DNA of 64,000 nucleotides from Novosphingobium decolorationis (GTDB lineage: Bacteria; Pseudomonadota; Alphaproteobacteria; Sphingomonadales; Sphingomonadaceae): positions 3,379,001 through 3,443,000 of the forward strand of contig NZ_CP054856.1 of NCBI RefSeq assembly GCF_018417475.1. Direction: 5' to 3'. A model generated the notes under the pieces. That model was not told the origin of the DNA, made no database searches, and saw only the letters and a program-made list of their open reading frames with translations. The position numbers were made by a program, and so were the translations under genes. This document shows, piece after piece, positions 20,365-28,456 of the stretch. Positions within the stretch are counted from its first letter, which is position 1. The number at the start of each line of letters is the position of its first letter.

Positions 20365-20480
20365 CGAGGGCCATCGCCCTCGGGCTCCCCGAACTGTCTG
20401 GCTCACCTTCCGCGCGCTCCCTCGGTGCTAGGGGGTGAGGTCGTCGATTTTGGATTCAAGGGGCGATGGCCCCTTGAATC
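20365..20480. repeat. Structured intergenic repeat, copy 1
   Basis: The first 34 nt (20365-20398) are identical to 59719-59752 and form a CGAGGGC/GCCCTCG hairpin. A CTCACC...GGTGAGG stem follows (about 20402-20440), then a 12-bp hairpin with GATG loop (20453-20480). It lies between convergent genes, as copy 2 does. Arm 20368-20379 is also the exact complement of 20460-20471, allowing an alternative long-range pairing. Probably a dispersed intergenic palindromic element that can act as a bidirectional terminator. Confidence 0.75.
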
Positions 20481-20510
20481 CATTTTCTGAGAATTCCAGG
20501 ACTAGCTCCG

Positions 20511-20945
20511 TCAGCCCTGCGCGCTGGCCGCCAGCACGTCGACGATCTGGCGAATGGGCGAGATGTCGTAGCCTGCCGCTGCGGCCTGTGCGGCGATGAC
20601 GCCGGGATTGTCGCCCGATTTGGCCCGTGCGAGCGACCACAGCAGGGTCGAGCGGGTGCCCGAGCGGCAGTAACCCAGGACCGGGCCTTCGCTGCTTTCA
20701 AGTGCGGCGATCATCGCGTCGACCTGGCCTTCGCTGAAACCACCGTGGGTGATCGGGATGGCGGTGTAGGCGATGCCCGCGTCCCTGGCTGCCGCTTCGA
20801 TCTCGCTGCCGGGCGTCTGGTCGTCGCTTTCGCCTTCTGGGCGGTTGTTGACGATCAGCGTGATGCCCAGTGCCTTTGCCTCGGCAATCGCGGAGGTGTC
20901 GATCTGCGGGCTGGCGTACATGGAATCGGTAATTTTGGCGAACAT
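20511..20945 (-). CDS. TIGR01244/DUF442 family phosphatase-like (sulfurtransferase-annotated) protein
   Basis: A 144-aa protein of the DUF442 family, related to dual-specificity phosphatases and to the N-terminal domain of Blh. The P-loop YCRSGTRST (about 91-99) holds the Cys-X5-Arg signature of a cysteine phosphatase or rhodanese-like enzyme. Early residues IVNNRPEGESDDQT are typical of the family. It stands alone between the intergenic repeat and the divergently transcribed cold-shock gene. In other bacteria such domains are linked to sulfide detoxification, but that context is missing here. Confidence 0.85.
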   Translation of the reverse strand: MFAKITDSMYASPQIDTSAIAEAKALGITLIVNNRPEGESDDQTPGSEIEAAARDAGIAYTAIPITHGGFSEGQVDAMIAALESSEGPVLGYCRSGTRSTLLWSLARAKSGDNPGVIAAQAAAAGYDISPIRQIVDVLAASAQG

Positions 20946-21243
20946 GGATACGAGCCTCCGGCCGGCGTTTTGCGCCTCGTAAGACGCGGAAATGATTCGC
21001 CCATCAAACGTGAGTCAGGGCTGCTGGCAACCCCCAATTTCGCGCTCAAACGGCCCGGACTGTCGGTGCCGGACCGAATTGGCGCGTAATTCCGTTCGCT
21101 ATCGGGCCAAGACTCGTGTATGAATCCTAATCGCAGCAGAGCGATTGCGGAAATCGCGGGTAACTCTGGCTGACTCTCGGCACGGTTCGTCCACGTGTAC
21201 GGGTGACTGCTTACTAGGGCGCATCGAAGGTACGTTCGTAAAC
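20946..21243. other. Intergenic region with cold-shock gene leader
   Basis: 298 nt between divergent genes. It must hold promoters for both sides and a long leader for the cold-shock gene. No clear -35/-10 pair was picked out. The only notable structure is a set of competing short hairpins at 21129-21157. Confidence 0.5.
21129..21157 (+). promoter_or_regulatory. Competing hairpins in the cold-shock gene leader
   Basis: AATCGC (21129-21134), GCGATT (21141-21146) and AATCGC (21152-21157) occur in a row. The middle arm can pair with either flank (loops of 6 and 5 nt), so two mutually exclusive 6-bp hairpins are possible about 90 nt before the start codon. Leaders of cold-shock genes are known to switch structure with temperature; that role here is inference. 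Confidence 0.35.
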
Positions 21244-22011
21244 ATGGGTTTTGATAGAGGTCGTCGCGGAAGGGGACGCGACAAGCGGGATCGGTTCGGA
21301 GAGGACGAATTTGATCCCTTCTTTGCCGGACAGGACCGTTTCGGCGGTGGTGACCGTTTCGGCGGGGGCGACCGCTTTGGAGGCGGTGGTGACCGCTTCG
21401 GCGGCGGTGGCGGCGGCGGTTTCGACGACCGTGGCGGCTCGCGCGGCGGCGGTGGCGGCGGCTTCGGCGGCGGCCCGCGTGGCGGTGGCGGAGTCGGCGG
21501 TGGCCGTGGTGGCGGCATGCCCGCACAGGTCGTCGGCCAGGGCCGTGGCGTCGTCAAGTTCTTCAACGCCTCGAAGGGTTTCGGCTTCATCCAGCGCGAT
21601 GAAGGCGGGGACGATGTCTTCGTGCACATCAGCGCGGTCGAGCGTGCGGGCCTTGAAGGTCTCGCCGAAGGTCAGCAGCTCGAGTTCCAGCTTGTCGATC
21701 GTGGCGGCAAGGTCTCGGCCAGCGATCTCTCGGTCGTGGGCGATGTGATCCCGGTCCAGAAGCGCGATGCCGCGCCCCAGCGTCAGCTGACGGGCGAAAA
21801 GGCCACGGGCACGGTCAAGTTCTTCAACTCGATGAAGGGCTTCGGCTTCATTACTCGCGACGATGGTCAGCAGGATGCCTTCGTGCACATCAGCGCGGTG
21901 GAACGTTCCGGCATGACCGGCCTCAATGAGGGCGACCGTCTGGAATTCGACATCGAGGTCGATCGACGAGGCAAGTACTCGGCGGTCAACCTGACGCCGC
22001 TCCAGGGTTGA
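21244..22011 (+). CDS. Double cold-shock-domain protein with Gly/Arg-rich N-terminus
   Basis: A 255-aa RNA/ssDNA-binding protein. Residues 1-92 are low complexity, with repeated DRFGGG units and RGG/RGGG runs, and look disordered. Cold-shock domain 1 spans about 100-166 and domain 2 about 187-253; each has RNP1 ([16 protein letters not shown]) and RNP2 (VFVHIS, AFVHIS). Paired cold-shock domains are common in alphaproteobacteria, but the FGG/RGG arm resembles eukaryotic RNA-binding proteins more than a usual Csp. ATG 21244 is selected because residues upstream do not look coding. Followed by a terminator at 22071. Confidence 0.9.
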   Translation: MGFDRGRRGRGRDKRDRFGEDEFDPFFAGQDRFGGGDRFGGGDRFGGGGDRFGGGGGGGFDDRGGSRGGGGGGFGGGPRGGGGVGGGRGGGMPAQVVGQGRGVVKFFNASKGFGFIQRDEGGDDVFVHISAVERAGLEGLAEGQQLEFQLVDRGGKVSASDLSVVGDVIPVQKRDAAPQRQLTGEKATGTVKFFNSMKGFGFITRDDGQQDAFVHISAVERSGMTGLNEGDRLEFDIEVDRRGKYSAVNLTPLQG

Positions 22012-22070
22012 TCCCGGCCGGCAGGTCCCTGGTTATTTGACCGGGGGTCTGCAAAAGCCTAGAAGCGCGC

Positions 22071-22099
22071 AAATGGCGGTCCGGCAAGGGCCGCCATTT
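22071..22099 (+). terminator. Terminator after the cold-shock gene
   Basis: AAATGGCGG (22071-22079) pairs perfectly with CCGCCATTT (22091-22099) and GTCGTTTGCGTTTG follows. The T-rich region is interrupted, but the position 60 nt after the stop codon fits. Confidence 0.65.
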
Positions 22100-22158
22100 G
22101 TCGTTTGCGTTTGATTTCCCCCCCCTTTCTTCAAACTTCACTCGAGGAATTTTTCGAA

Positions 22159-23349
22159 ATGTCGATCACTCCGTTGATGCCTGTGTATCCCCGGTGCGGT
22201 GTTCGGCCCGTTCGCGGCGAACATTGCCATCTCATCAGCGAGGATGGTCGCCGATTCCTCGATTTCGCGAGCGGGATTGCGGTCAACGCGCTGGGCCATT
22301 CGCATGAAGGTCTGATCTCGGCCATCCAGAAGCAGGCCGAGACGCTGATGCACGTCTCCAATCTCTATGGCAGTCCGCAGGGGGAGGCCATCGCGCAGCG
22401 CCTGGTCGACCTGACCTTTGCCGACACCGTGTTCTTCACGAATTCCGGCGCCGAGGCGGTCGAGTGCGCGATCAAGACCGCGCGCGTCTACCACCAGTCG
22501 GCAGGCAACGACGCGAAGTTCGAGCTGATCACCTTCAACAACGCCTTCCATGGGCGCACGATGGCGACGATCAGTGCCTCGAGCCAGGAGAAGATGCACA
22601 AGGGCTTCCTGCCCCTGCTGCCCGGCTTCAAGTACGTCGACTTCAACGACCTCGAGGCGGCCGCAGCCGCGATCGGGCCCAACACTGCAGGCTTCCTGGT
22701 CGAGCCGATTCAGGGCGAGGGCGGCATCCGCGTTGCGGACGAAGCCTTCCTCAAGGGCCTGCGTGAACTGTGCGAGAAGCATGACCTCATGCTGATCCTC
22801 GACGAGGTGCAGAGCGGTGTCGGCCGGGCCGGCACTTTCTACGCCTACGAGCAATATGGCATTGAGCCGGACATTCTCGCCACGGCCAAGGGCATTGGCG
22901 GCGGCTTCCCTGTCGGCGCATGCCTTGCAACCGAGAAGGCGGCGCGGGGCATGACCTTCGGCACGCACGGATCGACTTATGGCGGAAACCCGTTCGCGAT
23001 GGCGGCCATTGGCGCCGTGCTCGACGTGGTAGGCGAGGAAAGCTTCCTTGCAGACGTGCGCGCGAAGGGGGAAGGCCTCAAGGCGCGCCTCGAGCAGTTC
23101 ATCGGCAACTACCCCGAGCTTTTCGAAGGCGTGCGCGGCAAGGGCCTGTTCCTTGGCCTCAAGATGAAGGTCGAGCCGCGGCCTTTCGTCGCGCACATGC
23201 GCGACAACCATCAGGTTCTGGCCGTATCGGCGGGCGACCAGGTGATGCGCGTCATTCCTCCGCTGGTGATCGACGACAGCCACATCGACGAGTTCCTCGA
23301 GAAGCTTTCGGCCGCTGCGGCCAGCTATACCCCCGAGGACGCGATCTGA
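22159..23349 (+). CDS. argD: Acetylornithine aminotransferase
   Basis: A 396-aa PLP class III aminotransferase: N-acetylornithine and 2-oxoglutarate to the semialdehyde and glutamate in arginine synthesis (often also succinyl-DAP in lysine synthesis). PLP site residues are Asp215 in ILDEVQSG and Lys244 in [14 protein letters not shown] 22159 is preferred over an upstream in-frame ATG at 22105 because GAGGAATTTTTCGAA precedes it. Its stop overlaps the argF start (TGATG), so translation is likely coupled. Confidence 0.95.
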   Translation: MSITPLMPVYPRCGVRPVRGEHCHLISEDGRRFLDFASGIAVNALGHSHEGLISAIQKQAETLMHVSNLYGSPQGEAIAQRLVDLTFADTVFFTNSGAEAVECAIKTARVYHQSAGNDAKFELITFNNAFHGRTMATISASSQEKMHKGFLPLLPGFKYVDFNDLEAAAAAIGPNTAGFLVEPIQGEGGIRVADEAFLKGLRELCEKHDLMLILDEVQSGVGRAGTFYAYEQYGIEPDILATAKGIGGGFPVGACLATEKAARGMTFGTHGSTYGGNPFAMAAIGAVLDVVGEESFLADVRAKGEGLKARLEQFIGNYPELFEGVRGKGLFLGLKMKVEPRPFVAHMRDNHQVLAVSAGDQVMRVIPPLVIDDSHIDEFLEKLSAAAASYTPEDAI

Positions 23350-24275
23350 TGTCGCGCGATTTCCTGAGTCTCAGCGATGCGGGCGGCGAGACCATCGCCG
23401 CGATGATAAACGATGCCATCGAGCGCAAGGCCGCACGTGCCGGTTGGCCCAAGGGCAAGGCGGACAGCGATGCACCGCTGACAGGGCACACGCTGGCCAT
23501 GATCTTCGAGAAGAATTCCACGCGCACGCGCGTGTCCTTCGACATGGCCATGCGCCAGCTGGGCGGCAGCACGATCATCATGGAAGCGGGCAGCACCCAG
23601 ATCGGGCGCGGCGAGACGATTGCGGACACGGCACGTGTCCTCAGCCGCATGGTCGATGCCATCATGATCCGCACCGACGATCATGCCAAGATCGAAGAAC
23701 TGGCGCACTACGCGGACGTTCCCGTGATCAACGGCCTGACCGACCTTTCGCACCCCTGCCAGATCGTGGCCGATCTTCTGACCATCGTTGAGCATGGCTT
23801 TGCGCTGCCTGGCCTGCAGATGGCCTGGCTGGGCGATGGCAATAATGTCTCGCACTCGATGATCGAGGCCGCTGGCCTGATGAAGTTCACGCTGCGCCTG
23901 GCCGTGCCCGAGGGCTACGAACCCGACGCCGGCTTCGTCGAGCGGGCCCGTGCGGCGGGCGGCGAGATCGTCATCACGCACGATCCGCTCGAAGCGGCGC
24001 GCGGGGCGCAAGTCGTCGTGACCGACACCTGGGTCTCGATGGGCCAGGAGGGCGGCGAAGCGCACATCAAGGCGCTTGAACCCTATCAGGTCAACGAGGG
24101 CCTCATGGCGCACGCAGATGAGGGGGCGATGTTCCTGCATTGCCTTCCGGCGCACCGCAACGAGGAAGTCACGGATGCCGTTATCGACGGTCCCGCCTCG
24201 GCGGTCTGGGACGAGGCGGAAAACCGCCTCTACGGGCAGAAGTCGGTCTTGCTGTGGAGCCTTGGCAAGCTGTGA
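23349..24275 (+). CDS. argF: Ornithine carbamoyltransferase
   Basis: A 308-aa enzyme joining carbamoyl phosphate and ornithine to citrulline. The carbamoyl-phosphate site STRTR is at 57-61; HPCQIVADL (about 136) and HCLPAHR (about 264, catalytic Cys) complete the active site. The ATG shares its A with the argD stop codon. The argD-argF pairing is common in alphaproteobacteria, with hslO following. Confidence 0.96.
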   Translation: MSRDFLSLSDAGGETIAAMINDAIERKAARAGWPKGKADSDAPLTGHTLAMIFEKNSTRTRVSFDMAMRQLGGSTIIMEAGSTQIGRGETIADTARVLSRMVDAIMIRTDDHAKIEELAHYADVPVINGLTDLSHPCQIVADLLTIVEHGFALPGLQMAWLGDGNNVSHSMIEAAGLMKFTLRLAVPEGYEPDAGFVERARAAGGEIVITHDPLEAARGAQVVVTDTWVSMGQEGGEAHIKALEPYQVNEGLMAHADEGAMFLHCLPAHRNEEVTDAVIDGPASAVWDEAENRLYGQKSVLLWSLGKL

Positions 24276-25189
24276 GCGAAGATCCGACCTTGCCGCGTGA
24301 GGACACCGGTTTCGACCGGGTCCTGGCTTTCTCGCTACCCAATCGGCACGCACGTGGACGTGTCGTGCGCCTCGGGCCGGTGCTCGAAACCGTGCTTTCG
24401 GCGCACGCCTATCCCCCCGTGGTCAAGCATCTTCTGGCTGAAGCGCTGGTGATGACCTCGCTCATGGGTTCGCTGCTCAAGGAAGAGGGCGCGCAGCTCA
24501 CGATCCAGGCGCAGGCCGAGGGCGGCCTGGTCGACATGATGGTCTGCGACTACCGCGACGGTGAAGTGCGCGGCTATGTGCATTTCGATGCCGAGAAGTT
24601 CGCCGACATGCAGGACGAGGAACTCCAGCTCGACCTCCCGGCCCTGTTCGGTACCGGCTATCTTGCGATCACCTTCGATCTGGCGGCCACCAAGAAGCGC
24701 TACCAGGGCGTGGTGCCGCTGGAAGGGGCTTCGTTGGCCGATGCGTGCGAGGCGTATTTCGCCCAGTCCGAGCAGGTACCCACGCTCCTGCGCATCTCGG
24801 TGCGCTCGAACGGGGAGCGCTGCATGGCCGGCGGGCTTCTCATGCAGTTCCTGCCCGATGGGGAGGAAGGGCAGGCACGTCTGCACGCCCAGGAAGATCA
24901 CCCCGACTGGGAGCACGTTTCGGTCATGGCCGGCAGTGTGCAGCGCGATGAGCTGCTTGATCCCGTCCTGACGCTGGAAGAGCTTCTCTGGCGCCTCTTC
25001 CATGAGGAGGATGAAGTCCGGGTCGAACCATTGGTGCTGCTCCAGCGCGGTTGCCGCTGCACGGTCGAGCACTACAAGACGATCCTTTCGCGGTTTCCGG
25101 AAGATCAGCTGGCCGACATGCGCGAAGAGGATGGCACCATTCCGGTCGACTGTGCGTTCTGTTCCAAAGTCTTGAATATCCCGGTTTAG
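24272..25189 (+). CDS. hslO: Hsp33 redox-regulated holdase chaperone
   Basis: A 305-aa chaperone activated by oxidation. The C-terminal zinc site has the CxC and CxxC pairs (RGCRCTVEH, then DCAFCSK), which release zinc and unfold under oxidative stress. The start GTG at 24272 overlaps the argF stop by four bases (GTGA), indicating coupling. The argF-hslO order is widely conserved in alphaproteobacteria. Confidence 0.94.
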   Translation: MSEDPTLPREDTGFDRVLAFSLPNRHARGRVVRLGPVLETVLSAHAYPPVVKHLLAEALVMTSLMGSLLKEEGAQLTIQAQAEGGLVDMMVCDYRDGEVRGYVHFDAEKFADMQDEELQLDLPALFGTGYLAITFDLAATKKRYQGVVPLEGASLADACEAYFAQSEQVPTLLRISVRSNGERCMAGGLLMQFLPDGEEGQARLHAQEDHPDWEHVSVMAGSVQRDELLDPVLTLEELLWRLFHEEDEVRVEPLVLLQRGCRCTVEHYKTILSRFPEDQLADMREEDGTIPVDCAFCSKVLNIPV

Positions 25190-25224
25190 GGGGGCGCCGG
25201 GTCGCCAACGGCAAGAGAGCGAGG

Positions 25225-25638
25225 ATGATGAAGAAGTTTGCCGGGACGTTCGTGTTCGCAGGGCTGTGCGGGCTTGGCCTGATGGCCGGGCCAGCGCTTG
25301 GCGAGAGTGGGGCTCTGGCGATGCTGGACCGCCTCGATCCTGGCAACTGGATGTTGCGCATGCGCGGCTCTGGCGGGGGCGAGGAGCGCATGTGCATCGC
25401 TTCCGGTCGCGATCTGGTGCAGCTGCGCCACAGCGGTCTGGATTGTGAGCAGGTCGTCGTGCTCGATCGGCCCAGTGAGGTAACGGTCCAGTATACATGT
25501 CCCGGCAATGGCTATGGGCGAACCACGATCCGGCGCGAGACCGATGGCCTTATCCAGATCGACAGCCAGGGGATCCGAAATGGCTTGCCCTTTGCCTTTG
25601 CCGCTGAAGGTCGACGTCTGGGGACGTGTCCGCGCTGA
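25225..25638 (+). CDS. Small secreted protein, DUF3617-like
   Basis: 137 aa. An N-terminal signal peptide (MMKKFAGTFVFAGLCGLGLM, cleavage near PALG-ES) precedes a domain starting DPGNWMLRMRGSG and containing Cys pairs, as in DUF3617 proteins that begin with PG(L/N)W. Function unknown; periplasmic. The two adjacent ATG codons at 25225 and 25228 follow AGAGAGCGAGG. It follows hslO by 35 nt and precedes queC by 59 nt. Confidence 0.7.
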   Translation: MMKKFAGTFVFAGLCGLGLMAGPALGESGALAMLDRLDPGNWMLRMRGSGGGEERMCIASGRDLVQLRHSGLDCEQVVVLDRPSEVTVQYTCPGNGYGRTTIRRETDGLIQIDSQGIRNGLPFAFAAEGRRLGTCPR

Positions 25639-25697
25639 GCTGAGCGTTCTGGGCGATGTTCTTGCGCGCTGGGACGTTCGGGCCTAGCGCAAGAGGC

Positions 25698-26393
25698 ATG
25701 ACGACTACAGGACAGGATTCGGTCAAGGATGCCGTTGTGCTCCTTTCGGGCGGGCTCGATTCGATGGTTTCGGCGGCGCTCGCGCGGGAGCAGGGCTATC
25801 GCCTCAACGCGCTCACGATCGACTACAACCAGCGGCACCAGTGCGAGATCGATGCGGCGGGCGCTATCGCAAGTCACCTCGGGGCGGTGCGCCACGTGGT
25901 GCTGCCGCTCGACTTGCGCCGTTTCGGAGGCTCTGCGCTGACCGACGACATCGCCGTGCCCAAGGATGGGGTGGGCGAGGATATCCCGGTAACTTATGTG
26001 CCTGCACGCAACCTGGTGTTCCTTTCGCTGACACTGGCCTGGGCGGAGGCGAGCGGGGCGAGTGACATCTTCATCGGTGTGAATGCGCTCGACTATTCGG
26101 GCTACCCGGATTGCCGACCGGAGTTCATCTCTGCATTCGAGAATATCGCGGACCTGGCGACAAAGGCCGGGGCGGAAGGGCAGCCGTTCCGTATTCGCGC
26201 ACCGCTCCAGTTTCTGGGTAAGGCGGACATTGCGCGCGAATGCATTCGGCTCGGGCTGGACCCGGCGATGAGCTGGTCGTGCTACGATCCGCAGCCCGAT
26301 GGTCGTGCTTGTGGGGAGTGTGACAGCTGCCGTTTGCGCAAGGGCGGCTTCGAGCAGGCTGGTCTGACCGACGGGACCGACTACGCGGCCTGA
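25698..26393 (+). CDS. queC: 7-cyano-7-deazaguanine (preQ0) synthase
   Basis: A 231-aa ATP-dependent enzyme turning 7-carboxy-7-deazaguanine and ammonia into preQ0 for queuosine tRNA modification. It has the PP-loop SGGLDS (about 14-19) and the C-terminal zinc cluster SCYDP...CGECDSC. ATG 25698 is chosen (AAGAGGC before it), shorter than the open frame. No other queuosine genes are adjacent. Confidence 0.95.
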   Translation: MTTTGQDSVKDAVVLLSGGLDSMVSAALAREQGYRLNALTIDYNQRHQCEIDAAGAIASHLGAVRHVVLPLDLRRFGGSALTDDIAVPKDGVGEDIPVTYVPARNLVFLSLTLAWAEASGASDIFIGVNALDYSGYPDCRPEFISAFENIADLATKAGAEGQPFRIRAPLQFLGKADIARECIRLGLDPAMSWSCYDPQPDGRACGECDSCRLRKGGFEQAGLTDGTDYAA

Positions 26394-26562
26394 TCGGAAG
26401 GTGGACTGGCGCTTGCGTATGAGCCTGTAAGCGCCGACGGCAACTCTGGAATTGGCCACAAGGAGATGGATGGAGGCGAGGGCCCTGGCCCTGTCGACTT
26501 CCACCTGCGTTAGCCCTGCTAGCTGGCAAGGGGGCTCTGCCGACTTCTCTATTTCTCACAGA

Positions 26563-26596
26563 GCCGCTGGTCACCAGGTGTGATCGGCGGCCTTTT
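26563..26596 (+). terminator. Probable terminator on the queC side
   Basis: GCCGC (26563-26567) pairs with GCGGC within 26587-26591, extended by inner TCAC/GTGA pairing, and is followed by CTTTTC. It lies 170 nt after queC, so it could also end an intergenic transcript. Confidence 0.5.
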
Positions 26597-26656
26597 CATG
26601 CCTGAAGGCTCTCGGCAGCATCCGTGAAGGCGGGAGGAAATGGGACTTGCCCATAA

Positions 26657-26685
26657 GAAAAGGGGGCCGGATTTCTCCAGCCCCC
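26657..26685 (-). terminator. Terminator of the OmpA-like gene
   Basis: On the minus strand GGGGGC (26685-26680) pairs with GCCCCC (26667-26662), with weaker inner pairs, followed by TTTTCTT. It lies 27 nt past the stop codon. Confidence 0.75.
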
Positions 26686-26711
26686 TGATCTTTGTACCGT
26701 TGCCGGTCAGC

Positions 26712-27761
<1,050 letters not shown>

Positions 27762-27952
27762 ACGTTTCCCCTACTAATAGAGATTTGGAGCCACCGAGTG
27801 CGAAGAGTCTCTAACCCTTCAACAATCTGCGCGCAAGCGCACATTGCGGACCACTGTTGCAAGAATGTCGCGCTGGAGAGGGCCGTAGGCCGTGCATCGC
27901 CACCGCAGCGGTAATTTTGCATTGCCCCTTTGCCCTCGTCCTTGGTCGCCCA
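27762..27952. other. Intergenic region between the OmpA-like gene and the GTA cluster
   Basis: 191 nt holding the promoter and leader of the OmpA-like gene (minus strand) and the 3' end of the GTA operon. No clear intrinsic terminator was seen behind the last GTA gene, so the GTA transcript may read into the OmpA-like gene, which is in the same direction. Confidence 0.45.
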
Positions 27953-28411
27953 TCACGCTCCGGGCAACATACCCAGAACCTGCAAGGCCGTGACCAATTG
28001 CGTGACCGCCGCCCTTGCTTCGATGTCAACCACGGCCCCTCCGTTTGGTTCCTGAACACTCTGTGTTTTTTTCCAGCCGGTCTGGAAAAATCGTTCCTGT
28101 GCAGCGGCTATGTCGTAGACACGAAGGCCTTCCTGGGGGGGCACGAAGAGCCACTGTCCCCCCTGCCGGCAGGCGAGCGCCTCGTCGTGACCGGCCCATT
28201 CGCCCGTGGCGCCTGCGCCGACCAGCCAGGCCTGCCCATCGTCGGCAGAGGCAGGGGGCACGGCCGCCTCACCCTCGATTGCGATGTGCAAGAGGGCATC
28301 GAGACGAAAAAGAGCCTCGTTGATGAAAAATTCCTTCTGCGCCTGCCCCTGAAAAAGGAGGGGCAGGGCGTAGCGAGGGCTGGTGGCATCAAAGGTAACC
28401 GAGTCTGTCAT
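27953..28411 (-). CDS. DUF2793 protein at the end of the GTA cluster
   Basis: A 152-aa protein with the DUF2793 pattern: LPLLFQGQAQKEFFINEAL near the start, then the WLVGAGATGEWAG block and the PPQEGLRVYD block. DUF2793 proteins occur beside phage and GTA tail genes in alphaproteobacteria and are presumed tail-tip or fibre parts. It is 45 nt downstream of the g15-like gene and in the same operon. The last ~45 residues show no recognised domain. Confidence 0.8.
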   Translation of the reverse strand: MTDSVTFDATSPRYALPLLFQGQAQKEFFINEALFRLDALLHIAIEGEAAVPPASADDGQAWLVGAGATGEWAGHDEALACRQGGQWLFVPPQEGLRVYDIAAAQERFFQTGWKKTQSVQEPNGGAVVDIEARAAVTQLVTALQVLGMLPGA

Positions 28412-28456
28412 GTTTGCGCTCCTTGGATCGGTTCCGGTCGTGGGCGAGGGTATGCG

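Larger units (their letters stand above)
26394..26711. other. 318-nt intergenic region between convergent queC and the OmpA-like gene
   Basis: No convincing protein gene. It is rich in inverted repeats: GGCTCTG (26533-26539) with CAGAGCC (26559-26565), and the terminator-like hairpins at 26563-26596 and 26662-26685. A small RNA here is possible, but no promoter or known RNA family was recognised. Confidence 0.5.
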
